Source: Laceyella tengchongensis
Lineage (GTDB): Bacteria; Bacillota; Bacilli; Thermoactinomycetales; Thermoactinomycetaceae
Length of the DNA stretch: 64,000 nt
Direction: 5' to 3'
NCBI RefSeq assembly: GCF_900182735.1
Contig: NZ_FXTU01000006.1
Coordinates: forward strand, 140,863 to 204,862
The notes beneath the pieces are model-generated. The model saw nothing but the letters and a program-made list of their open reading frames with translations, did no database searches and was not told the origin of the DNA. Positions 33,941-41,429 of the stretch are shown piece by piece (position 1 is the stretch's first letter; each line of letters starts with the position of its first letter). Both the position numbers and the translations under genes were made by a program.

Positions 33941-34417
33941 ATGAATGTGAGTCCACTCATCTGGTCAGGGAAAGTGTTGACGAATCTCATGACCTTATTA
34001 ATTGTGTTCATCATTGGCTTAATTGCGATCAAATCATTAATCTTCCTGTTGAGACGCAAGCGAATCGGGTATCTATTAGCTGGGTTCAAAGCGATTTGGG
34101 TATTGTTTGGCTTCAGTTATTTTTTGTTCATCGGCTTTTATGTGTTTCAAAACATGCTTACCTCGGAGACATCTGAAGATTGGTTGCGCAATGCGGTGAT
34201 CACCTTTGTGATTTTGTTGGTCGGAATTATGTGCTGGCTGGGGCCCGTGCGGGGAATTTTGGGATTGAGCGTGCAAAAGGCGCATGTGCGGACCGAGCAA
34301 AGCAATGCTTCGGCCGATGGTTGGGTGGTGGAAAGCTGGCTAGGCGAGGGATCAGGCTTCCACTTGTATGCGGTCGGAGAGAAAAAAAGAGAATCTAACA
34401 AAGAGTGGGGCGGTTGA
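33941..34417 (+). CDS. Hypothetical membrane protein (158 aa)
   Basis: Three hydrophobic helices (about residues 14-36, 45-67 and 83-103) follow a short N-terminus MNVSPLIWSGK; the last ~50 residues are soluble. GGAGGAGG 8 bases before ATG 33941 sets the start; an upstream extension would run into the MITE flank. Not recognised. It lies 90 bases before spoIIM on the same strand. Confidence 0.65.
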   Translation: MNVSPLIWSGKVLTNLMTLLIVFIIGLIAIKSLIFLLRRKRIGYLLAGFKAIWVLFGFSYFLFIGFYVFQNMLTSETSEDWLRNAVITFVILLVGIMCWLGPVRGILGLSVQKAHVRTEQSNASADGWVVESWLGEGSGFHLYAVGEKKRESNKEWGG

Positions 34418-34506
34418 ATTCTTTTCTCAAACTCTAGCTTCATACGGCATACCTCTTCCATTTTAGTCATAGAGTAGTGTGACGGGACTGAAGGAGGCGA
34501 AGTCGG

Positions 34507-35169
34507 ATGAAGCAGAAGAACAAGTGGAGACGGTCGATTCAATCGCACATTCAGCAACAACGGTCACCCTATTTGTTTGTCACCGTCTTGTTTATGATGG
34601 GGGTGATCTTCGGGGCGGTGATTGTCAATACGCTTGATCCCGCGCAAAAGGACGGGCTGTTGACTTACTTGGGCCATTTTTTTAGGGGATTGGAGCAACA
34701 CACGATTGCCGAGCCCGAAGTAGCGTTTCAACACGCGTTGGGGGATCATTTGAAAACAATTGGCCTCATGTGGATTTTGGGTCTGTCGGTTATCGGCATT
34801 CCCCTTTTGCTGGTGTTCATATTCTTAAAAGGCCTGGTGATCGGATTTACAGTCGGGTTCCTAGTCAACCAACTGGCGTGGGAAGGATTGTGGTTTGCCT
34901 TTGTATCAGTGGTGCCGCAAAACTTGCTGATGATTCCAGCGCTCATTATTGTGACAGTGGCGGGGATTCACTTTTCCACCTTGCTCATCAAGAATCGGTT
35001 GATCCACTATCGGGGAACCATATACCCACAGTTCGTCTCCTTTTCGCTATTGGTGACGGCCATGGCTGTCGTGATGTTGGTTTCAGCCGCATTAGAAGCT
35101 TACCTTTCACCAGTCATGATGAAAGAAGCGATTCCAACAGAACAATTGATGGATCAATCATGGAATTAA
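34507..35169 (+). CDS. spoIIM: Stage II sporulation protein M
   Basis: Polytopic membrane protein (220 aa) of the DMP complex (with SpoIID and SpoIIP) that drives septal thinning and engulfment of the forespore. It has a basic N-terminus (MKQKNKWRRSIQSHIQQQRS), then five hydrophobic segments, with the family-typical HLKTIGLMWILGLSVIGIPL and FLKGLVIGFTVGFLVNQL. AAGGAGG lies upstream. Followed by fur, as in Bacillus. Confidence 0.93.
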   Translation: MKQKNKWRRSIQSHIQQQRSPYLFVTVLFMMGVIFGAVIVNTLDPAQKDGLLTYLGHFFRGLEQHTIAEPEVAFQHALGDHLKTIGLMWILGLSVIGIPLLLVFIFLKGLVIGFTVGFLVNQLAWEGLWFAFVSVVPQNLLMIPALIIVTVAGIHFSTLLIKNRLIHYRGTIYPQFVSFSLLVTAMAVVMLVSAALEAYLSPVMMKEAIPTEQLMDQSWN

Positions 35170-35215
35170 CGCCAGTTTTAAAATAATTATTATCTAATAG
35201 TGTCTTTCATGTGGT

Positions 35216-35244
35216 TTGACTCTTCTGCGACTCTCCAATATAAT
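35216..35244 (+). promoter_or_regulatory. Sigma-A promoter of fur
   Basis: TTGACT (35216-35221), a 17-base spacer and TATAAT (35239-35244), with the gene starting 29 bases later. An AT-rich stretch just upstream resembles a Fur/PerR box only weakly. Confidence 0.85.
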
Positions 35245-35272
35245 GGTGTCAGATAAACAGGGGGGTGTTTTT

Positions 35273-35752
35273 GTGGAAGACCGGGTGAAACAAATTAAAC
35301 AGCAATTATCCGCCCATAATTATAAATTAACCCCCCAACGGGAAGCGACGGTCCGTGTGCTACTGGAAAATGAAGAGGATCACTTAAGCGCAGAGGATGT
35401 CTACCTGTTGGTGAAGGATAAAGCTCCCGAGATCGGTTTGGCCACGGTTTATCGGACATTGGAGCTATTAAGTGATTTGCAGATCATCCACAAACTCAAT
35501 TTCGGAGACGGCGTTACGCGGTATGAATTCAGAGCAGAAGGGGCGGAGCATCATCACCATCACCTCATCTGCCTCAATTGTGGCACGGTGGATGAAATTA
35601 TGGAAGACTTGTTAGGCCCGATCGAGGTGCAAGTTGAGAGAGAATATGATTTTCAGATCATTGATCATCGCTTAACCTTTCACGGGATATGCCACCGATG
35701 CAAAGGAAAAGTGACCGACCCCAAAAAATTAGTAGGTTCTAAAGTGACGTGA
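35273..35752 (+). CDS. fur: Ferric uptake regulator family protein
   Basis: Metal-sensing repressor (159 aa). The N-terminal winged helix includes KLTPQREATVRVLLENEEDH and GLATVYRTLELL. The metal/dimer domain has HHHHHLICLNCG and a second Cys pair CHRCK for structural zinc. Assignment to Fur rather than Zur or PerR rests on position after spoIIM, as in B. subtilis, and on length. GTG start at 35273 after GGGGGTG. Confidence 0.88.
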   Translation: MEDRVKQIKQQLSAHNYKLTPQREATVRVLLENEEDHLSAEDVYLLVKDKAPEIGLATVYRTLELLSDLQIIHKLNFGDGVTRYEFRAEGAEHHHHHLICLNCGTVDEIMEDLLGPIEVQVEREYDFQIIDHRLTFHGICHRCKGKVTDPKKLVGSKVT

Positions 35753-35784
35753 GATCTTTTTCTTAAAAAGGTCTCATTTTTTTT
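35750..35784 (+). terminator. Terminator of fur
   Basis: TGAGATCTTTTT and AAAAAGGTCTCA pair, followed by eight T. Confidence 0.92.
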
Positions 35785-35854
35785 GTATTGGCATCAATAA
35801 TTCCTCCGTGAATGGCGCATGAATATGATAGGAGACTTAAGGAGGGATTCGCGA

Positions 35855-36985
35855 ATGAAAGTAGGAGTGCCAACAGAAATCAAAAACAATGAGAACCGTG
35901 TCGCCATTACTCCAGCGGGGGTGGATGCGCTGGTGCAGTCCGGCCATGAGGTGCTGATCCAAAGCGGGGCCGGAAATGGGAGCGGTTTCACAGATGATCA
36001 GTATGCAGCGCATGGAGCCAAAATCATGGGCAGTGCCAAAGAAGTATGGGAAAACGCTGACATGATCATGAAAGTGAAAGAACCGCAACCGGAGGAGGTT
36101 GCTTATTTTCGGGAAAACCTAATTCTTTTCACTTACCTGCATCTCGCACCAGAACCGGAGCTCACCCGGGCGTTAATGGATAAAAAAGTGGCTGCCATCG
36201 CTTATGAAACGATTCAATTGGATAACGGTGCGTTGCCGTTGTTGACCCCGATGAGCGAAGTAGCCGGACGGATGTCGGTGCAGATCGGGGCGCAATTTTT
36301 GGAGAAGCCCAAAGGGGGCAAAGGGGTTTTGCTCGGCGGCGTCCCCGGGGTACTGCCTGGAGAAGTGGTGATTATCGGTGGTGGCGTCGTAGGTACGAAT
36401 GCGGCCAAAATCGCTTTGGGGATGGGAGCCAACGTAACCATTCTCGATATTAATGCGGATCGGTTGAGACAACTGGATGATCAATTCCAAGGCCAATTGC
36501 GGACGTTGATGTCCAACCGTTACAACTTGGCGGAGGCCGTTGCCAAAGCGGATTTGTTGGTAGGCGCGGTATTGATACCAGGTCGCCGCGCACCGCGGTT
36601 GGTGACGGAAGAAATGGTTCGCACTATGCAACCCGGTTCAGTGATTGTGGATGTGGCGATCGACCAAGGAGGGTCCATTGAAACGATCGACCGGGTGACA
36701 ACTCACAGTGAACCGACATATGTGAAGCACGGAGTAGTTCATTATGCAGTGGCCAATATGCCGGGAGCAGTGCCGAGGACATCGACCATCGCGTTGACCA
36801 ATGTCACGATTCCGTACGCAGTTCAGATCGCCAACAAAGGATTGACACAAGCACTTGCCGACAACCGTTTTCTGGCACGTGGGGTCAATGTCATCAATGG
36901 GCAGGTCACCTACTCTGCCGTCGCCGAAAGCTTGGGTCTTCCGTATGTGCCGCTGGAAGAGGCGATTGGTCAACGCTTGGCATAA
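35855..36985 (+). CDS. ald: Alanine dehydrogenase
   Basis: NAD-dependent interconversion of L-alanine with pyruvate and ammonia; important in sporulation on amino acids. The 376-aa product begins MKVGVPTEIKNNENRVAITP and has YLHLAPEPELT (substrate His), the NAD motif VVIIGGGVVGTNAAKIALGM near residue 170 and a C-terminal NVINGQVTYSAVAESL. AAGGAGG 9 bases before ATG 35855 decides the start over 35819. Inserted between fur and the DUF4227 gene relative to B. subtilis. Confidence 0.97.
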   Translation: MKVGVPTEIKNNENRVAITPAGVDALVQSGHEVLIQSGAGNGSGFTDDQYAAHGAKIMGSAKEVWENADMIMKVKEPQPEEVAYFRENLILFTYLHLAPEPELTRALMDKKVAAIAYETIQLDNGALPLLTPMSEVAGRMSVQIGAQFLEKPKGGKGVLLGGVPGVLPGEVVIIGGGVVGTNAAKIALGMGANVTILDINADRLRQLDDQFQGQLRTLMSNRYNLAEAVAKADLLVGAVLIPGRRAPRLVTEEMVRTMQPGSVIVDVAIDQGGSIETIDRVTTHSEPTYVKHGVVHYAVANMPGAVPRTSTIALTNVTIPYAVQIANKGLTQALADNRFLARGVNVINGQVTYSAVAESLGLPYVPLEEAIGQRLA

Positions 36986-37049
36986 CTCGCATAACTTGTA
37001 TCCTTTTCCCATACCCTTATAGCAATACAGGGTAAAGGAAAGATGGATC

Positions 37050-37298
37050 ATGGTTATTTCACTTCGCCGTTTGAAACGATGGAGCCAATTTTTTTTATTG
37101 TTTGTGCTGTTCACGTTGCTTTTGTACCAGCTGTTCTCTTTCTTGGTGCCTCTGTTCAAACCGGATTACATGTATAAGGAGCCGAACGGAGGCGCCATCA
37201 AGGTGTTTGGGCATCAGCAGGAAACGGCGCGAGTGGCCGAGGCGCCTGCACAAAAAATAAAGGAACGGTTACTTATGTTTTATTGGTTGGGAGAATGA
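37050..37298 (+). CDS. yqzK: DUF4227 membrane protein (YqzK-like)
   Basis: 82-aa protein with one N-terminal membrane helix (FFLLFVLFTLLLYQLFSFLV) and the family-typical KEPNGGAIKVF followed by a helical tail. Found after fur in Bacillus, where xerD follows; here xerD is missing. AAAGGAAAG is the likely ribosome site. Confidence 0.8.
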   Translation: MVISLRRLKRWSQFFLLFVLFTLLLYQLFSFLVPLFKPDYMYKEPNGGAIKVFGHQQETARVAEAPAQKIKERLLMFYWLGE

Positions 37299-37301
37299 TG
37301 T

Positions 37302-37333
37302 GAAACGGCACCGCCTGTCCGTTTCTTTTTTTT
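37302..37333 (+). terminator. Terminator after the DUF4227 gene
   Basis: GAAACGG (37302-37308) and CCGTTTC (37319-37325) followed by eight T. Confidence 0.85.
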
Positions 37334-37374
37334 CTCCAAATGTAATGAATTTCTTCTTTATGATTTGAGTTAGG

Positions 37375-37520
37375 GGTATATAATGTAAGATGGGGGGCGA
37401 CATCACATCAACGGCTTACCGCATGCGTTGCCACAGTAACTTCTCTACCATTCATTCGTCAAAGCATAAGGAGGGCCCGTGCCGCCATAATGGGGCAATG
37501 GTGATCTCCTTTCTTTTGTC
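37375..37520 (+). promoter_or_regulatory. Promoter and leader upstream of deoB
   Basis: A TATAAT near 37378 with a weak -35 probably starts a long leader for deoB. Within it AAGGAG (37468-37473) pairs with CTCCTT (37506-37511), enclosing smaller stems and followed by TCTTTTG, which resembles an attenuator terminator. No known riboswitch class was recognised. No gene is seen in 37299-37675. Confidence 0.4.
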
Positions 37521-37675
37521 GTTTTGTGCACATCGTGTGCATCACCAGGGTGTATCGTTATAAGGTGTTGGCTTATCCACTTGATTGGCCAGCCACGGCA
37601 AAGTTAACCGATTGATGTTTGTTGCTCTTTAACCCCTCATGACGGGGGGAGAGGTTGTTATTTGGAGGCGATTTC

Positions 37676-38857
37676 ATGAGACGATTTCCGCGTGTGTCCC
37701 TGATCGTATTGGACAGCGTTGGCATCGGCGAGATGCCCGATGCGGCTGAATACAATGATGCCGGGGCACATACTTTGGGCCATATAGCCGAATTTAAAAA
37801 TGGGTTACATATGCCGAACATGCAGAACATGGGGTTGGGAAATATTGAGCCCATCCGCGGCATTGAAGCGGTGAATGAGCCGCGGGCTTATTTCGGTAAA
37901 ATGAGTGAACTGTCCAAAGGCAAAGACACCACCACAGGACACTGGGAGTTCATGGGGGTGTATACGGATAAACCCTTTAAAACATATCCCGACGGTTTCC
38001 CCCGGGAGTTGATTCAAGCGTTTGAAGAGCGGACAGGCCGCAAAGTGCTGGGCAACAAGCCTGCTTCCGGCACCGCAATTATCGATGAATTGGGCGAAGA
38101 GCATATGCGCACAGGCGGCTTGATTGTATACACATCGGCAGACAGCGTGTTTCAGATTGCCGCGCACGAAGAGGTTGTGCCGTTGGAAGAGTTGTATCGT
38201 TGTTGCGAGATTGCCCGCGAGTTGACCTTGGATGAAAGATTTTCCGTCGTCCGCGTCATCGCGCGTCCGTTCATCGGTTCGCCTGGCCAATTTACCCGCA
38301 CGGCTAACCGTCGCGATTATTCGGTGAAACCGCCACATCCAACGGTATTGAATGCCTTGAAAGAGGCTGGCCGGGATGTGATCGCCATTGGCAAAATTTC
38401 CGACATTTACGCTGGAGAAGGGATTACCCGCGCCATTCACACCAAATCCAATATGGACGGCGTTGATCAGTTGCTGAATGTCATGAAGAAACCGTTCAAT
38501 GGTTTGGCTTTTGTCAATCTGGTCGACTTTGACGCCAAATTCGGCCATCGTCGCGATCCGGCTGGATATGCTCAAGCGTTGGAAGAGTTTGACTCCCGTT
38601 TGCCAGAGGTGCTTGACGCATTGGGTGAAGAGGATCTCCTGATCATCACCGCTGACCATGGAAACGACCCAACTCACCACGGTACAGACCATACCCGGGA
38701 GTACACGCCGCTGTTAGTGTACAGCAAATCATTGCCGCAAGTCGGCAAATCACTGGGTGTGCGTGGCACTTTCGCGGACATCGGCGCAACGTTGGCTGAA
38801 AACTTTGAAGTGCAACTGCCCACCATCGGCAAAAGCTTTTTAAATGAACTCACATGA
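37676..38857 (+). CDS. deoB: Phosphopentomutase
   Basis: Interconverts (deoxy)ribose 1-phosphate and 5-phosphate, linking the nucleoside phosphorylases downstream to the pentose pathway. The 393-aa alkaline-phosphatase-fold enzyme starts MRRFPRVSLIVLDSVGIGEM. It has KGKDTTTGHWEFMG with the phosphorylated Thr and TADHGNDPTHHGTDHTREY for the metals. GGAGG at 37663-37667 precedes ATG 37676. Named drm in B. subtilis. Confidence 0.96.
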   Translation: MRRFPRVSLIVLDSVGIGEMPDAAEYNDAGAHTLGHIAEFKNGLHMPNMQNMGLGNIEPIRGIEAVNEPRAYFGKMSELSKGKDTTTGHWEFMGVYTDKPFKTYPDGFPRELIQAFEERTGRKVLGNKPASGTAIIDELGEEHMRTGGLIVYTSADSVFQIAAHEEVVPLEELYRCCEIARELTLDERFSVVRVIARPFIGSPGQFTRTANRRDYSVKPPHPTVLNALKEAGRDVIAIGKISDIYAGEGITRAIHTKSNMDGVDQLLNVMKKPFNGLAFVNLVDFDAKFGHRRDPAGYAQALEEFDSRLPEVLDALGEEDLLIITADHGNDPTHHGTDHTREYTPLLVYSKSLPQVGKSLGVRGTFADIGATLAENFEVQLPTIGKSFLNELT

Positions 38858-38867
38858 GGTGATCCAT

Positions 38868-39689
38868 ATGACAACCCGTGCACACATCAGAGAAGCGGCG
38901 AAGTACATTCGTGAAAAATGCAAGGCCACTCCCCAGATCGGACTGATTTTGGGATCAGGCTTGGGCGTCTTGGCCGATGAGATTACTGACGCTGCCCACA
39001 TCCCATACCAAGAGATTCCTCATTTTCCTGTGTCTACGGTTGAAGGGCATGCCGGTGAGTTGATCATCGGCGAGCTGGAAGGGAAATCCGTTTTGGTTAT
39101 GGCAGGGCGTTTTCATCTGTATGAAGGGCATGCGGTGGAAAAAGTTTCGTTCCCTATTCGCGTCATGAAAGAGTTGGGGATTGAGACCCTGGTAGTGACC
39201 AACGCGGCAGGCGGCATCAATGAAAGCTATGAGCCCGGCGACCTCATGCTGATCAAAGACCATATTAACATGATGTTCCGCAATCCGTTGATTGGCCCCA
39301 ATGATCCGGAATTGGGCGTCCGCTTCCCGGATATGTCCAATGCGTATGACGGCGAATTGCGCGAGCTGGCGCACCGTGTTGCGGGAGAGCAAGGTGTCCA
39401 GTTGAAAGAAGGGGTATATGCCGCAGTGCTGGGGCCGTCTTATGAAACGCCGGCGGAGATTCGCATGCTCCGTGTGTTGGGCGGGGACGCAGTGGGCATG
39501 TCTACAGTGCCAGAAGTAATCGCGGCCCGTCATGCCGGCATTCGCGTATTGGGGATTTCTTGCATCACCAACATGGCAGCGGGCATCTTGCCGCAACCGC
39601 TCAGCCACGATGAAGTGATGGAAACGGCGAATCGAGTGAAAGAAATGTTTATTCGCCTGGTCAAAGGCTTGGTTCGGGAAATCGCATAA
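38868..39689 (+). CDS. Purine nucleoside phosphorylase, copy 1
   Basis: Phosphorolysis of (deoxy)inosine and guanosine to base plus ribose 1-phosphate. A trimeric-type PNP of 273 aa: GLILGSGLGVLADEI, the phosphate-site HFPVSTVEGHAG, GRFHLYEGH, TNAAGGINESYEPGD, and AVGMSTVPEVIAARHAG near the base site. GAGGTGAT precedes ATG 38868. It overlaps neither neighbour and forms an operon with deoB and the next paralogue; which copy corresponds to PupG or PunA cannot be settled by eye. Confidence 0.95.
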   Translation: MTTRAHIREAAKYIREKCKATPQIGLILGSGLGVLADEITDAAHIPYQEIPHFPVSTVEGHAGELIIGELEGKSVLVMAGRFHLYEGHAVEKVSFPIRVMKELGIETLVVTNAAGGINESYEPGDLMLIKDHINMMFRNPLIGPNDPELGVRFPDMSNAYDGELRELAHRVAGEQGVQLKEGVYAAVLGPSYETPAEIRMLRVLGGDAVGMSTVPEVIAARHAGIRVLGISCITNMAAGILPQPLSHDEVMETANRVKEMFIRLVKGLVREIA

Positions 39690-39703
39690 GGAGGCGCAAA
39701 CAG

Positions 39704-40528
39704 ATGAAGCTGAGAGAAAAGATCGAGGCCGCCCAAAAGAAAATCACCGGCTTGACAACTGTCAAACCGGTGATCGGATTAATTCTTGGATCGGGCTTGG
39801 GTGATTTGGCCAATGAAATCGAAGACGCGGTGGTTGTGCCGTACAAAGAGATTCCGCACTTTCCGGAATCCACTGTCGAAGGGCATGCCGGCCAATTGGT
39901 CATCGGCACATTGGCGGGCAAACCGGTGGTGGCTATGCAAGGGCGCTTCCATTTTTATGAAGGGTATAGCCAACAGGAGGTTGTGTTTCCGGTTTATGTG
40001 CTTAAAGCGCTTGGGGTGAAATGCTTGATCGCCACCAATGCGGCTGGGGGGATGAATCCCGCTTTTTTACCGGGCGATCTGATGGTGATCACCGACCATC
40101 TTAATTTTACCGGCGCTAATCCACTGATCGGGCCCAATGATGACGAATTGGGGCCGCGTTTCCCTGACATGTCCCAAGCGTACACCCCTGCGCTTCGCGA
40201 ATTGGCGCACAGGGTGGCCGATAAGCTGGGCACCCGTTTGCAACAAGGCGTCTATGCGGGAGTGAGTGGGCCGACCTATATGACGGCGGCGGAATTGATC
40301 ATGTTGCGCCGTGTTGGCGGAGATGCGGTTGGGATGTCCACTGTTCCCGAAGTGATCGCTGCTCGGCATGCGGGTTTGGATGTTTTGGGCATTTCTTGCA
40401 TCACGGACATGGCCGTCGGTGAGGACTTGGGATCAGAGCCGCTCACCCATGAACAAGTGGTGGAAGTGGCCAATCGGACCAAACCGGTGTTCATGAACCT
40501 GATTAAAGGCATTGTGCAAGAAATCTGA
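39704..40528 (+). CDS. Purine nucleoside phosphorylase, copy 2 (tandem paralogue)
   Basis: 274-aa paralogue of the preceding gene, alignable end to end: GLILGSGLGDLANEI, HFPESTVEGHAG, GRFHFYEGY, TNAAGGMNPAFLPGD and AVGMSTVPEVIAARHAG. It differs around the base site (GPTYMTAAELIMLRRVG in place of GPSYETPAEIRMLRVLG), so substrate preference may differ. A strong terminator ends the operon. Confidence 0.95.
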   Translation: MKLREKIEAAQKKITGLTTVKPVIGLILGSGLGDLANEIEDAVVVPYKEIPHFPESTVEGHAGQLVIGTLAGKPVVAMQGRFHFYEGYSQQEVVFPVYVLKALGVKCLIATNAAGGMNPAFLPGDLMVITDHLNFTGANPLIGPNDDELGPRFPDMSQAYTPALRELAHRVADKLGTRLQQGVYAGVSGPTYMTAAELIMLRRVGGDAVGMSTVPEVIAARHAGLDVLGISCITDMAVGEDLGSEPLTHEQVVEVANRTKPVFMNLIKGIVQEI

Positions 40529-40573
40529 AGCAAGTGAGGCCGCTATCGACGAAGAGATATGTTGGTTGGGCAT

Positions 40574-40636
40574 GGCATCGCCGCCTTGTACGCGCTGGAT
40601 GGAGCGCGTACGAGGCTGGCGGTGCCTTTATTTTTT
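40574..40636. terminator. Terminator after the phosphorylase operon
   Basis: Long GC-rich hairpin: TACGCGCT/AGCGCGTA at the tip and GGCA.CGCC/GGCG.TGCC at the base, followed by TTTATTTTTT. Confidence 0.9.
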
Positions 40637-41161
40637 GGCTAAAAGGCGGGACAATGTTGCCCATTCAGTCAAAAGTTGCTCCAACCGTGGAAGAACTTCC
40701 GGGCTGATGCGTCCGTGTTCATCGAAATCATTTTTATCTACAATGCATTGTTCGGCGAGGACGAGACCACCCACACCGCGGATGACGAGACGCAAATTGT
40801 TCAGCGCGTTGATTCCTCCTTTTCCGCCTCCCGCAGCACAGGCGAGCGCGACTGGTTTCTTTTGGAAATAACTTCCTCCCAAAAAGTCAAGCGCGTTTTT
40901 TAGGGCGCCGCTCATGCCGTTATGGTATTCGGGCGTCACGATAAAAAAGCCATCTGCTTGGCTGGCTGATTTTAGCCATGCAGCCACTTCCGGCTGTTGG
41001 TACGTTGATTCATCCCCGTCATAAATGGGCAAGGGGCGTTGCTGGAGATCCCATAGTTCTGCACTGGTTCCGGATTGATTTAAGAAAGAGGCCGCCGCCT
41101 GCGCGATCCGGAGGGAATTGGACTGTTTGCGAGGACTGCCGCTGATGATTAAGAGATTCAT
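40628..41161 (-). CDS. NAD(P)H-dependent FMN reductase family protein
   Basis: Flavodoxin-like reductase of 177 aa (azoreductase/chromate-reductase type). The FMN phosphate loop ISGSPRKQSNSLRIA is at the N-terminus, and TPEYHNGMSGALKNALDFL is the family signature. AAAGGAG before ATG 41161 sets the start. Physiological substrate unknown. Convergent with the phosphorylase operon. Confidence 0.88.
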   Translation of the reverse strand: MNLLIISGSPRKQSNSLRIAQAAASFLNQSGTSAELWDLQQRPLPIYDGDESTYQQPEVAAWLKSASQADGFFIVTPEYHNGMSGALKNALDFLGGSYFQKKPVALACAAGGGKGGINALNNLRLVIRGVGGLVLAEQCIVDKNDFDEHGRISPEVLPRLEQLLTEWATLSRLLAKK

Positions 41162-41362
41162 GATTGATCGCTCCTTTTCTGTTTGGTGTCTGAGACTAAT
41201 ATTATGAATCATTAGAAAATGATATTATTATGTTTTGTTGAAGTCAATCCGTTTTATTTCTAAATGGTGTTTTATTTTTGTTTTTTAAAAAAATCCCATT
41301 TATTTATCCGCCAAGATCATTCTTACGAACGTGACAATGAAGCATTGAATTATGGATAAATC

Positions 41363-41390
41363 TTGAAAATAATTAGACTTCATTTATAAT
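41363..41390 (+). promoter_or_regulatory. Promoter of the M6 protease
   Basis: TTGAAA (41363-41368), 16 bases and TATAAT (41385-41390), 40 bases before the gene. Confidence 0.7.
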
Positions 41391-41429
41391 GGAAGTGAGT
41401 TTCCATTTATTTGGAGAAGGGGGTTCGAT

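Noticed and set aside
35170..35240. Fur or PerR box upstream of fur
   Set aside because: The AT-rich stretch matches the 19-bp consensus only weakly.
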